From: JAXGMV01 sp040768445
GTDB taxonomy: Bacteria; Chloroflexota; Anaerolineae; Anaerolineales; Anaerolineaceae
Length of the DNA stretch: 64,000 nt
Direction: 5' to 3'
Assembly: GCA_040768445.1 (NCBI GenBank)
Contig: JAXGMV010000001.1
Coordinates: forward strand, 2,790,001-2,854,000
The notes below the pieces were generated by a model. The model ran no database searches, was not told the DNA's origin, and saw nothing but the letters and a program-made list of their open reading frames with translations. Both the position numbers and the translations under genes were made by a program. Positions 1 through 8,900 of this stretch are shown piece by piece. How positions within the stretch are numbered: position 1 is the stretch's first letter; the number at the start of each line of letters is the position of its first letter.

Positions 1-363
1 GGTAAGACTGACACCTTGATATCTGCCAATTTCAAATACACCGTGGTTGGTCATAGCCAGGGAATGCCTGACACAGTTCATGAAGCCGCTGTAACCGATT
101 GGACGGGGATCAAAGAGTATCACCGAGTGGTTGGTGTCATCAAGCTCATTGAACCCATTGATACACAATGCTCTATTTGTTAAAGCAAACTCAGCTTGGG
201 CGATACCCATAAAAGGAATTGAAAGCCCTAAGGCTTTTACCAGTAAGTAATTTACATCAAAATCAAGATCTTTTATCCCAACCTGGAAGTCATACTTTCG
301 GTCGGGGCTTTTGAAGGCATTATTGTAGGTTTCAACAAATCTGTTTTGCTCTACCCCCTGCAT
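1..363 (-). CDS. Hypothetical protein, partial (3' end outside window)
   Basis: An open minus-strand frame of 121 codons runs from an ATG at 363 off the left edge. The translation begins MQGVEQNRFVETYNN and has a normal globular composition, including FDPRPIGYSGFMNC near its visible end. An in-frame stop lies four codons upstream of the ATG, which supports the start, although no convincing Shine-Dalgarno site precedes it. I do not recognise the family. It lies downstream of PUR-like, SSB and DUF2958 genes on the same strand, so it is probably part of the same plasmid/ICE-type gene set. Confidence is for being a gene, not for a function. Confidence 0.55.
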   Translation of the reverse strand, partial: MQGVEQNRFVETYNNAFKSPDRKYDFQVGIKDLDFDVNYLLVKALGLSIPFMGIAQAEFALTNRALCINGFNELDDTNHSVILFDPRPIGYSGFMNCVRHSLAMTNHGVFEIGRYQGVSLT

Positions 364-621
364 GGCCGGATTATATTAAATGGTTATTGAAAAGTCAATT
401 GGCAATAAATAGTTGAAGGAAACGATATCATGCAGACCTGGTATGCGGCATTGAAGCAGCTCGCTTCATGAGTTGATCTATTCCACTTCATAACGCTTCA
501 TTTTCCAGTCTGACCTTACCACCTGCAAACATTGCTGTGAATACCAATATTCCAGTGGTGTAATGACTTTACTGGATCTTGACGGCTATCTCGATAAGGG
601 CACGTTTCTGAAGCAGATTTA
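364..621. other. Non-coding gap
   Basis: No supported gene. A few short open stretches on both strands look protein-like but have no start context, so this may be a decayed gene. I see no convincing terminator or promoter. Confidence 0.4.
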
Positions 622-909
622 TTAGACCTTTGCAGGCCGCTCCTTTGCTACTTTAGGCTGAGTCCTGGTGGGGTTATTGTTTGAATTATCTACAGGGAGA
701 TTCTGGGTCATTTCCAGGAAGGTCTTGGTGAAATTCTGAACATACTCAGGGAATAAAGGGATGCTCACTCTGTCCCAATCCTCGTTCTCGCCTTTGAACC
801 GGCTCATGGTAAGCATCAAATACGGCTTTCCCTGCCTCGTTACCTTGACGTCAAAGAAGTAGGTAATAGAGCCTGCCCTAACAGACTGGCTGTTTTTTTG
901 ATCGTTCAT
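622..909 (-). CDS. PUR-alpha-like (DUF3276-type) small nucleic-acid-binding protein
   Basis: A 95-residue protein whose residues about 10 to 65 (start AGSITYFFDVKVTRQGKPYL) match the PUR-alpha-like/DUF3276 pattern: a short beta-strand repeat with YFFDVK, then LTMSR and a hydrophobic helix. Family members bind single-stranded DNA or RNA. The C-terminal 25 residues are polar and probably disordered. The start at 909 has a strong ribosome site (GGGAGGTGAAAT) just upstream, the same style as the SSB gene before it. With SSB and DUF2958 upstream it forms a set typical of plasmids or integrative elements, suggesting a role in element DNA maintenance. The fold assignment is by motif memory only. Confidence 0.6.
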   Translation of the reverse strand: MNDQKNSQSVRAGSITYFFDVKVTRQGKPYLMLTMSRFKGENEDWDRVSIPLFPEYVQNFTKTFLEMTQNLPVDNSNNNPTRTQPKVAKERPAKV

Positions 910-1054
910 TGTATTTCACCTCCCTCCCCGGTTGAATTATCTGAATTATTGTGGAATGATGGGATCCTGAGTTAATGCAAAAACATCATAGCACACTCAA
1001 ACATACAACCTTACAAACCGATTTGCCCCAATCGGGGGTGGGTGGGTACGCCGC

Positions 1055-1078
1055 ACAGGGAGCCCGAAGGCTCCCTGT
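1055..1078 (-). terminator. Perfect 10-bp hairpin with C(UUCG)G tetraloop
   Basis: ACAGGGAGCC at 1055-1064 pairs perfectly with GGCTCCCTGT at 1069-1078. Read on the minus strand the loop is TTCG closed by C-G, the extra-stable tetraloop. It sits directly after the ssb stop. No T-run follows, so it may be an mRNA-stabilising or processing hairpin and not a true intrinsic terminator. Confidence 0.6.
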
Positions 1079-1085
1079 AAACCGC

Positions 1086-1388
1086 TTACGCTTTATCATT
1101 TTCGACCGGCGCTTCAAAACGGAGCTGGTCGGCTATCACGTTTAGTTGTCCACGCTGACTAACAGCCAAGCGACCCTCAACCAAGATGCAACGCCCTTGG
1201 ATCACTGCTTGAGCAGCTTTCTCGGCTAAGACACCAAAAGCCAGCACCGTGAAGCTGGTTGGCTGGTTCAAACCGGATTTGACTGCCAATTGGAAGACAG
1301 AATATGGAGATTTGTCTTTCTTGGAGAGATGGCGCTTCAAGTCCCCATTTGCATTGCCGACCAGGATCAGTCTTTGATAATTTATCAT
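1086..1388 (-). CDS. ssb: Single-stranded DNA-binding protein (short SSB)
   Basis: A 100-residue OB-fold SSB: the N-terminus MINYQRLILVGNANGDLKRH matches the family's first strand and VGN motif, followed by SPYSVFQLAVKSG, TSFTVLAFGVLAEKAAQAV and GRCILVEGRLAV. It lacks the long acidic-tipped C-terminal tail of replicative SSBs and ends soon after the OB core, as many plasmid and phage SSBs do. The start is fixed by GGGAGGTG upstream of the ATG. It is 14 bases downstream of the DUF2958 gene on the same strand. It probably serves the DNA metabolism of a mobile element, with the host carrying a separate chromosomal ssb. Confidence 0.85.
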   Translation of the reverse strand: MINYQRLILVGNANGDLKRHLSKKDKSPYSVFQLAVKSGLNQPTSFTVLAFGVLAEKAAQAVIQGRCILVEGRLAVSQRGQLNVIADQLRFEAPVENDKA

Positions 1389-1402
1389 CTTTCACCTCCC
1401 AA

Positions 1403-1711
1403 TTACTTTGTATTGATAATCTGGCTGGCTCGCTGTTCTTCAAAATAGAGGTCACGCTCTATTCCCAGCCCAAAGCTGCCACGATACTCTTCCAGCTCAG
1501 TTAGAGAGAAAGAACCCCATTCGTCATTCCAATCCCCGAAGATGGAGACATAGCCGAAGAATATCCGGTCATTGGGGTCATACTCACTGGCGTACCAGGT
1601 ACCTGCTCCGGTTGGATTGAAAAACTTAGCTAGGAAAATGGGGTCAGGGTCATTCTCCTGCGAGCCAACCTTAGCAAAGCGTTGCTCAAGCTCCTTTGTC
1701 ATGAGTTTCAT
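1403..1711 (-). CDS. DUF2958 domain protein
   Basis: A 102-residue protein spanning one DUF2958 domain: the N-terminus MKLMTKELEQRF, then KFFNPTGAGTWYASEYDP, FFGYVSIFGDWNDEWG and LTELEEYRGSFGLGIERD match the conserved blocks of this family. Function is unknown; the family is common on plasmids and ICEs near replication and transfer genes. The ATG at 1711 has AGGTGG upstream. It is the first gene of the minus-strand run DUF2958, ssb, PUR-like. Confidence 0.85.
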   Translation of the reverse strand: MKLMTKELEQRFAKVGSQENDPDPIFLAKFFNPTGAGTWYASEYDPNDRIFFGYVSIFGDWNDEWGSFSLTELEEYRGSFGLGIERDLYFEEQRASQIINTK

Positions 1712-1758
1712 TCATTTTCACCACCTTTCTGTTTCCAGTAAGCGGTTTCTAATGGGTT

Positions 1759-1875
1759 GCTCACTGGCAGCTCTGGTAGACAGTTGACAGTAGCAAGTCA
1801 TTATCGAGGCGCAGCCACGACTTGACGTGCGTTAAACTGTCAACTGGTAAGATCCCGCTGGACGTGCCAGTGAGC
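1759..1875. repeat. Nested perfect inverted repeats (three arms)
   Basis: Three nested perfect arms: GCTCACTGGCA (1759-1769) with TGCCAGTGAGC (1865-1875); CAGTTGACAGT (1781-1791) with ACTGTCAACTG (1836-1846); CAAGTC (1794-1799) with GACTTG (1819-1824). Together they could fold into one cruciform or stem-loop of about 117 bases with two internal loops. The position upstream of ssb-type mobile-element genes suggests an origin of transfer or replication, a recombination site, or a structured RNA; the sequence does not decide which. Confidence 0.75.
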
Positions 1876-1999
1876 GAAACAATCCTCTCCCCTTCCCTGC
1901 GGCGTGGGGATTAGATAACACGAAGTACCTTAGCCCGATTGCCTGAGGGCAAATATTCGCCGAATTATGCATTTATAGTAAGCTCCTCAGTTATTAGAC

Positions 2000-2033
2000 G
2001 ACTGCACTCTCAATTTATAATGAGAATGCAGTC
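2000..2033. repeat. 13-bp near-perfect hairpin
   Basis: GACTGCACTCTCA (2000-2012) pairs with TGAGAATGCAGTC (2021-2033) with one mismatch and an 8-base AT loop. No adjacent T-run on either strand, so an operator or recombinase site is as likely as a terminator. Confidence 0.6.
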
Positions 2034-2343
2034 CAGAACTATTTTACCTAGTTATTTGAAGAGGGTTCTCGGATGTCCAACGCATCCTTATTGTCTATAT
2101 TGTCCTTAGTTGCCACACCGGGTCACCGGCATTACCCAAAAATTACCCCAACATACATACTGACATCAAATCAGATCCTCCTCATCCTCTTCTAAGGGAA
2201 TTTAAGTAGTAAAACATTCAATTGAATATGCAATGCACACACCGCTTAAATCAACAAATGGATAAAAAAGATATAATTGAAGAATCAGCAAGTTCAATAA
2301 GCCATGAGGGAAAAATAATAGGGCAGTAATAGGAATTATCTTA

Positions 2344-3771
2344 TTGTTATTCGCATCTGACAGAGACAGGCAGGCCGATAAACTCGCCAGGGATATTCTG
2401 ATACTATCCAGAGATACACTCCTGGTGAGTCTTCGTTTTCTGGATGTGGCGATCCACCAGTTGAAACCTGAGCCAACAATTGAGATACGCACCCTGGCAG
2501 TTAATGGGAAATCCATTTACTACAACAGCTGGTATATCCTGGAAAGCTACAAACAGCAGAAGTCAAACCCCACCCGCGATTTCCTGCATGTGATCTTCCA
2601 CTGCATCTTTCATCATCCTTTTGTCAGCAAGTCGGTTCATCAGGGTTGCTGGGATCTGGCATGTGATATTGCCACAGAATGTGCAATTGGAGATCTTAAT
2701 CTTGATTTAGTCAATAACGACCGGCAGGAAAGGCAGAAGAAAATGATCGGGGAGCTCCGTGCAAAATTGAAACTGATGACTGCTGAGAAGATATATCGTT
2801 ATTGGCATGATCAGGATTTAAGTGATGAGCAGATTGAAATCCAGCGCGGGGATTTTTATGTGGATGACCATTTTTCCTGGTATGTTCCTGAGCGCTATGA
2901 ATTAGATCCTGAAGGAAGAAGAGTTGATGGTGAACGCATTTCAAGTGACTCAATTGTTAGGGCGGGTTGGAGTGATAATAAAATGGATGGGGCTGCGACT
3001 GACCCAACAGTCCCAGGTGATCTAAGAGATCTGAAAGAGATCTGGAAACAGATCAGCGCAAGGATGCAGGTTGATATTGAAACTTCTTCCAGAAAATGGG
3101 GAGACCTCAAGGGAGGGCTCCACCAAGGTCTAAATCAGATCAACAGGGAGCAATACAGTTACGCATCCTTTCTGAAACGTTTTTCCGTACTGGGGGAAGA
3201 AATGATGGTCAATGACGAGGAATTTGAACTGACCTTCTACACTTATGGGCTTAGACTGTATGGGAACCTTCCGCTTATCGAACCCCTTGAATACAAGGAA
3301 GTGAAAAGGGTGAAAGAATTTGTGATCGCCATTGACACTTCTGGTTCAGTCGAGGGAAAAACCGTTCAAACGTTTATCCAAAAGACATACAACATTCTCA
3401 AACAAACAGAGAATTTCTTTTCAAGGATTAACGTCCACATCATCCAGTGCGATGCAGACATCCAGGAAGTTGTGAAGATTACAAATGAGAAGGAGTTTGA
3501 GCAATATATTGCTACCATGCAGCTGCACGGTTTTGGAGGAACCGATTTCAGACCGGTCTTCCAATACGTTGATCAATTAATCGATCAAAAAGAGTTTGAG
3601 AACCTGAAGGGTCTGATTTACTTCACAGATGGTATGGGTACATACCCTGCTAGAAAACCGCAGTACGATACGGCCTTTATTTTCCTGGATGAAGATTATG
3701 TTGAAACGCCTGATGTTCCCCCTTGGGCGATCAAACTGATATTGAGCACAGATGATGTGATGGATAGGTAG
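2344..3771 (+). CDS. Metallopeptidase-like + VWA domain protein (DUF2201 type)
   Basis: A 475-residue protein with two parts. Residues about 15 to 200 resemble the DUF2201 N-terminal metallopeptidase-like domain: HVIFHCIFHH (82-91) and WDLACD (103-108) stand where the HExxH-like helix and third ligand would be, but the Glu of HExxH is absent. Residues about 320 to 475 are a von Willebrand A domain with a complete MIDAS: DTSGS (331-335), Thr400 in GGTDFRP and Asp429 in YFTDG. The start is uncertain: the frame opens with TTG at 2344 and no good ribosome site is visible. Followed by a HEPN-like gene (5-base gap) and a MoxR ATPase; VWA proteins of this kind usually act with MoxR ATPases as metal-dependent adaptors. 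Confidence 0.8.
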   Translation: MLFASDRDRQADKLARDILILSRDTLLVSLRFLDVAIHQLKPEPTIEIRTLAVNGKSIYYNSWYILESYKQQKSNPTRDFLHVIFHCIFHHPFVSKSVHQGCWDLACDIATECAIGDLNLDLVNNDRQERQKKMIGELRAKLKLMTAEKIYRYWHDQDLSDEQIEIQRGDFYVDDHFSWYVPERYELDPEGRRVDGERISSDSIVRAGWSDNKMDGAATDPTVPGDLRDLKEIWKQISARMQVDIETSSRKWGDLKGGLHQGLNQINREQYSYASFLKRFSVLGEEMMVNDEEFELTFYTYGLRLYGNLPLIEPLEYKEVKRVKEFVIAIDTSGSVEGKTVQTFIQKTYNILKQTENFFSRINVHIIQCDADIQEVVKITNEKEFEQYIATMQLHGFGGTDFRPVFQYVDQLIDQKEFENLKGLIYFTDGMGTYPARKPQYDTAFIFLDEDYVETPDVPPWAIKLILSTDDVMDR

Positions 3772-3776
3772 GATTT

Positions 3777-4388
3777 ATGAATCCCAGATTACCAGCAATA
3801 ACCAACAATTATGAAAAATCGATTACCTATAAAGACCAGATGGCAAGGTTTAAACTTGCCACCAGCCAGGGTTTCTATTATGAAGGCATATTCATCCTGT
3901 ATGCGATGTTGGAAGATAGATTGTCATCATTTCTTTTTCATGCTGGAGTGGTCGACAAATCACGCCAGAGAATCACTACGAATGAGACAGTAAAACACCA
4001 ATTAATTCCAATAATCAATCCCGACAACAGCCCTAACATAACCGTAAAAAAGATCACATCGAAAATTCAAATCATGCAAAGGATAATAGCCTGGTCCGAA
4101 TCCTACCAGGTGGCTGAATCGGAAGATACGTTTCAGGATATATTGGCAACATGTCTGAATAAGTCTTCAGGCAGGGAGGAAATGAAGGAAACCCTTGCCA
4201 GTATTGAGAAGTGGTGCAGTTCGAGAAATGAACTTGTTCATGCATTGATGAATAAGAGCACGGATGCATTGGAAGAATCGCTCAAATCCCTGGTGGCAGA
4301 GGGATACACCCATACCAGGAAATTGGATAACTTTGTGCGGTCCTTCAAAGTGCATAACACCATTCGCAAACAATTCAACATTCAGTAG
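3777..4388 (+). CDS. Helical protein with HEPN-like RNxxxH motif
   Basis: A 203-residue, largely helical protein of no named family that I can assign. Residues 33 to 56 (YYEGIFILYAMLEDRLSSFL) look like a first long helix and residues 144 to 157 carry EKWCSSRNELVHAL, in which R150-N151-x-x-x-H155 fits the RX4-6H signature of HEPN ribonuclease or scaffold domains. This is a motif match only. It lies between the VWA and MoxR genes, 5 bases after the former and 29 before the latter, so is co-transcribed. A toxin, RNase or regulatory role in the MoxR-VWA system is inference. Confidence 0.7.
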   Translation: MNPRLPAITNNYEKSITYKDQMARFKLATSQGFYYEGIFILYAMLEDRLSSFLFHAGVVDKSRQRITTNETVKHQLIPIINPDNSPNITVKKITSKIQIMQRIIAWSESYQVAESEDTFQDILATCLNKSSGREEMKETLASIEKWCSSRNELVHALMNKSTDALEESLKSLVAEGYTHTRKLDNFVRSFKVHNTIRKQFNIQ

Positions 4389-4417
4389 GAAATAATCTCC
4401 TCAATAAGGAAGCATTG

Positions 4418-5938
4418 ATGAATATAAAAGAAGCCAAAGAGCAGATCAAGAACGCAATGACGGCCTATTTCTCGAAGGATGAATATTCCAACTTTGAGAT
4501 ACCGATCGAAAGGCAGCGCCCTATCTTCCTGATGGGTGCGCCTGGTATCGGAAAGACGGCCATCATGGAGCAGATCGCACATGAGTTGGGAGTTGCCCTG
4601 GTCAGCTATTCAATGACGCACCATACCCGCCAGAGTGCCCTGGGATTGCCGTTCATCATCAAAAAGACTTATGGCGGCGTGGAATATGATGTCTCGGAAT
4701 ATACCATGAGTGAGATCATTGCCACGGTGTATGAGACGATCGAGAGGTCAGGGCTCAAGCAGGGCATCCTGTTCCTTGATGAGATCAACTGCGTCTCGGA
4801 AACCCTGGCGCCTTCCATGCTGCAGTTCCTGCAGTTCAAAATCTTCGGACGTCACCGGGTGCCGGACGGCTGGATCGTGGTGACCGCAGGCAACCCGCCC
4901 GAGTACAACAAATCCGTGCGTGAGTTTGATGTGGTCACCCTGGACAGGCTGAAGAGAATCGATGTTGAACCTGATTTCGATGCCTGGAAGGAATATGCCT
5001 ACCAGATCCGTGTCCATCCTTCCATAATGACATACCTGGAAATCAAGAAGGGCGATTTTTATATGGTGGAGACAACGGTCGAAGGCAAGAAATTTGTCAC
5101 CGCCCGTGGGTGGGATGACCTTTCCCAGATGATTCGTTTATATGAACGGCATGGTTTCCCTGTTGATGAAAAATTGGTTATTCAATATATCCAGGAACCA
5201 AAAATAGCCAAGAATTTTTCCATTTATTACGATTTGTTCAATAAGTACAAGACAGATTACAAGGTGGATTCCATTCTGGCTGGCAGGGCCAGTGAAAATA
5301 TCAAGAACCGTGCCAATGCAGCAAAATTTGATGAGCGCCTGGCTTTATTGGGGCTTTTACTGGATGCTGTGACCACAGAGTTGAGGGAAGTTGTGGAAAC
5401 GGAGCAATCGTACAGCGACCTGCTTGAAATATTGAAGAAGGCTCTCGGGCAAATGATCGTAGAAGGCGCTGACCCGGAGAAGATCATGGATACAGTGATT
5501 GACTCTGAGAAAGTAAGATTGGAACGTGGCATAAGCAATAATACACTTTCGGTGGAAAAAATTAAATCTGGCAGCAGGGTTGTCGATGCTATGGAAAAGA
5601 TGCACCGGCTTCTGAAAACAACTGGTGATAAACCTGATGGTAAGGCTGCAATGAAGCTGATAAAAGCTGAATTTGACACATTAATCGCAGATATGACCAA
5701 AAGGGCTGGCGAGGCTGGCAAGAAACTCACCAATATGTTCAAATTCTTGGAGGATGTATTCGGGGAAGGGCAGGAATTGCTGATCCTGGTTACCGAACTG
5801 ACCTTGAGCTACTATGCCGTCAGGTTCATCAGCCGGTTCGGGTCCAAAGAATATTTCGCTCACAGCAAGGAACTCCTGTTTTATGAACGCCAAAAAGAAC
5901 TGATTCTGGAAATTGAAAAGCTGGATAATAATATCTGA
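4418..5938 (+). CDS. MoxR-family AAA+ ATPase
   Basis: A 506-residue AAA+ ATPase: Walker A GAPGIGKT at residues 40-47, Walker B ILFLDEIN with D121-E122, sensor-1 region VVTAGNPPEYNK, and a following lid-like helical region. The last 200 residues are a helical extension beyond the usual MoxR length of about 330, with charged amphipathic stretches. MoxR ATPases remodel or activate client complexes together with VWA proteins. I chose ATG 4418, preceded by AAGGAAG, over the adjacent TTG at 4415. The 3' end (from about 5570) is duplicated as a decayed copy at about 10.05-10.44 kb. It is 15 bases upstream of the LRR-DUF4132 gene. Confidence 0.9.
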   Translation: MNIKEAKEQIKNAMTAYFSKDEYSNFEIPIERQRPIFLMGAPGIGKTAIMEQIAHELGVALVSYSMTHHTRQSALGLPFIIKKTYGGVEYDVSEYTMSEIIATVYETIERSGLKQGILFLDEINCVSETLAPSMLQFLQFKIFGRHRVPDGWIVVTAGNPPEYNKSVREFDVVTLDRLKRIDVEPDFDAWKEYAYQIRVHPSIMTYLEIKKGDFYMVETTVEGKKFVTARGWDDLSQMIRLYERHGFPVDEKLVIQYIQEPKIAKNFSIYYDLFNKYKTDYKVDSILAGRASENIKNRANAAKFDERLALLGLLLDAVTTELREVVETEQSYSDLLEILKKALGQMIVEGADPEKIMDTVIDSEKVRLERGISNNTLSVEKIKSGSRVVDAMEKMHRLLKTTGDKPDGKAAMKLIKAEFDTLIADMTKRAGEAGKKLTNMFKFLEDVFGEGQELLILVTELTLSYYAVRFISRFGSKEYFAHSKELLFYERQKELILEIEKLDNNI

Positions 5939-5953
5939 TTTGGGAGAAACCTC

Positions 5954-8900
5954 ATGACTGAAACCAGAATATATCAGAAATATACGGGCAAAGACAAACA
6001 TTTCGTCATTCCTGATGGTGTGACTGCCATAGGTGACTATGCCTTCAACGGCTGCAACGATCTGGTGTCGGTAGTGATCCCTGAGGGGGTGACTGAAATT
6101 GGGTCCTGGGCCTTTTCAAATTGCAGCAGTCTGAAATCAGTGGTGATACCGGAGAGTGTCTCCAAAATTGGATTTGAAGCATTCAAATATTGTGAGAGCC
6201 TAACCAGCATTGTGATTCCAGATGAAGTAGAGATTAACAAGTCTATGTTCTTCGGTACGCCTTACTTAAAAAACATACCAGGGGACTTTCGAATTATCAA
6301 TTCCCAATTGTTGAGTTATAAGGGAAAAGAAAACAATATTTTAATCCCGGAAGGTGTGACCAGGATTGGTGACGAAGCCTTTAAATACTGCAGCGATCTG
6401 GTGTCGGTAGTGATCCCTGAGGGGGTGACTGAAATTGGGTCCTGGGCCTTTTCAAATTGCAGCAGTCTGAAATCAGTGGTGATACCGGAGAGTGTCTCCA
6501 AAATTGGATATGACGCATTCGATAGATGCAGGAGCCTGACCAGCATTGTGATTCCCGGGGGCGTTACCAGTATCGAAAATCGCGCGTTCGAAGATTGTGA
6601 GAGCCTAACCAGCATTGTCATTCCCAAGGGCGTGGCCAGTATCGGAAATTTTGCGTTCTTAAGTTGCAGGAGCCTAACCAGTATTGTCATTCCTGAGAGC
6701 GTGACCAGTATCGAATATCGCGCGTTCGATGGTTGTGAGAACCTAAACAGCATTGTCATTCCAGATGGAGTAGAGATTAACAAATTAATGTTCTCTGGTA
6801 CACCTTTCTTAGAGAGCATCCCAGGGGACTTTCAAATTATAAATTCCCAATTGTTGAGTTATAAGGGAAAAGAAAATAATATTTCAATTCCAGAAGGGGT
6901 AATCAGGATTAGTGACTATGCATTCGATGGATGCAGCAGCCTGCACTCAGTGACCATTCCGGAGGGCGTGAACAGTATCGGAGATTGCGCGTTCAAAGGT
7001 TGTGAGAGCCTAACCAGCATTGTCATTCCCGAGGGCGTAACCAGAATTGAAAATAAAGCATTTGAAGGATGCTGCAGCCTGCAATCGGTGGTAATCCCGG
7101 AGGGCGTGACCATTATCGGAATTAGCGCGTTCGATGGTTGCAGCAGCCTGCAATCGGTGGTAATCCCGGAGGGTGTGACCAGTATTGGTAAATATGCCTT
7201 TTCAAGCTGCAGCAGTTTACAATCAGTGGTAATCCCGGAAGGGATAACTGAAATTGGGCAGAGTGCCTTCTACGGCTGCAGCAGCCTGCAATCGGTGGTG
7301 ATCCCGGAAGGTGTGACCAAGATTGGTGACAATACCTTTTCATATTGCAGCAGCCTGCAATCGGTGGAAATCCCGGAAGGTGTGACCGAGATTGGTGACA
7401 ATGCCTTTTCAAGTTGCAGCAGCCTGCAATCGGTGGAAATCCCGGAAAGTGTGACCGAGATTGGTGACAATGCCTTTTCAAGTTGCAGCAGCCTGCAATC
7501 GGTGGTAATCCCGGAAGGGATAACTGAAATTGGTGACGGAGCGTTTAGAGGTTGCAGCAGCCTGCAAGCGGTGGTAATCCCCGAGGGCGTGACCAGTATT
7601 GGTAACTATGCCTTTTCAAGCTGCGGGGGCTTAACCAGCATTGTGATTCCCAAGGGCGTGACCAGTATTGGTAACTATGCCTTTTCAAGCTGCGGGGGCT
7701 TAACCAGCATTGTGATTCCCAAGGGCGTGACCAGTATCGGAGACGGCGTATTCTCAGACTGCAGCAGCCTGCATTCGATGGTGATATCGGAGGGGGTAAT
7801 TGAAATTAGTGAAGGAGCGTTTAGAGGTTGCAGCAGCCTACAATCGGTGGTAATCCCGGAAGGTGTGATCAGCATTGGAGAGGAAGCATTCTGTCAGTGC
7901 GAAAGCCTTATTAGTATCGTTCTTCCGAAGAGTATCACCAACATCGGGAAGAATGCGTTCACGGGGTGCATTGCATTAAGGGAGATCCAGAACATCGTTT
8001 CACTTATCCGAAATGGCTGCAAGGTGCATCCTCTGACGCTTATCTGGTTCTTGGAAAACATCTGGAATGGTCCTGAGTTCTTGAGTGAGATTGCCCAAGT
8101 ATATTTCATCAGCTCCGCAAAAACGGTTGACGCGATCTATGAAAGCAGGTTGTTCGAAAATATCAAAGCAGCAACAAATGTGATACTCGAGCTAATCGAG
8201 GTAAACAAGAGCAATGCTTCCGCATTGAAGAAGATTGCTACTTTCGCATTGATGTGCGGTGGAGAACTGCCCAGGGAAAAATTGATCGCGATATATGAAG
8301 CTTTGCAAAAAATCGGCGCCAAACCAGCCGTGAGACTTTTAGAAACGACAATTAAAAGCGACGGCGCGCCAAAATTGGAAGTCGGCACCGGGCACCCCAT
8401 CGAAGCGATCTGCTTAAACCGATATAAAGAAGCGTTCATGGATAAGTGGTTGAAGGACTACGGTATATCCCCGCAACTTTTCGAAAGCATTCATTACAAA
8501 GGCTCAAAAACGCTCGCGCCCGCATTCGTTTTGAAATGTGTGGTGTTCCCGTACATGCAGCAATTGAAAGAACTTCCAAAAAATATTGGCGATTACCGTT
8601 CTGACTTTATCCAAGTCGAACTGGAGGGTCAGATTGACGAAATAGCTGATACACTCGAACGCGAGGAATTACAGCAGCTCTTGGAGCGCATAATTTCAAA
8701 GTGTGATCCGCTTGAGCAGCCTCGCCTTCTCTTGCCCTACTGCCGTTATGGCAGCGGCAAACAGATGAATGCCCTGGCTGCGTTGGGTAAAAAGTGGACT
8801 GATTGGGGGAAGTATCTGGCTAAAGGTCGGCGAAATAACATTGTTATTCGCGGCGCGATGCTTTTAAATGACAGTCGCGAAGCCATGTTCCTGGTCGAAA

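Larger units (their letters stand above)
1712..2343. other. 630-base non-coding region with large inverted repeats
   Basis: No gene supported. It holds the nested inverted repeat at 1759-1875 and the hairpin at 2000-2033, described separately, and a TATAAT hexamer at 2272-2277 without a clear -35 box. It separates the minus-strand plasmid-like genes from the plus-strand VWA/MoxR cluster, so promoters for both would be expected here. Confidence 0.6.

Noticed and set aside
2202..2516. Minus-strand frame of 104 codons at the start of the VWA gene
   Set aside because: Overlaps the first 170 bases of a well-supported plus-strand gene, with atypical composition and no ribosome site.
2344..3771. 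Active zinc metallopeptidase
   Set aside because: The HExxH Glu is missing (HVIFH), so activity cannot be claimed; only the fold resemblance and VWA domain are called.
6037..7875. Many minus-strand open frames opposite the LRR gene
   Set aside because: They are antisense reflections of the 69-bp LRR repeat, all with the same periodic composition, and lack starts with ribosome sites.
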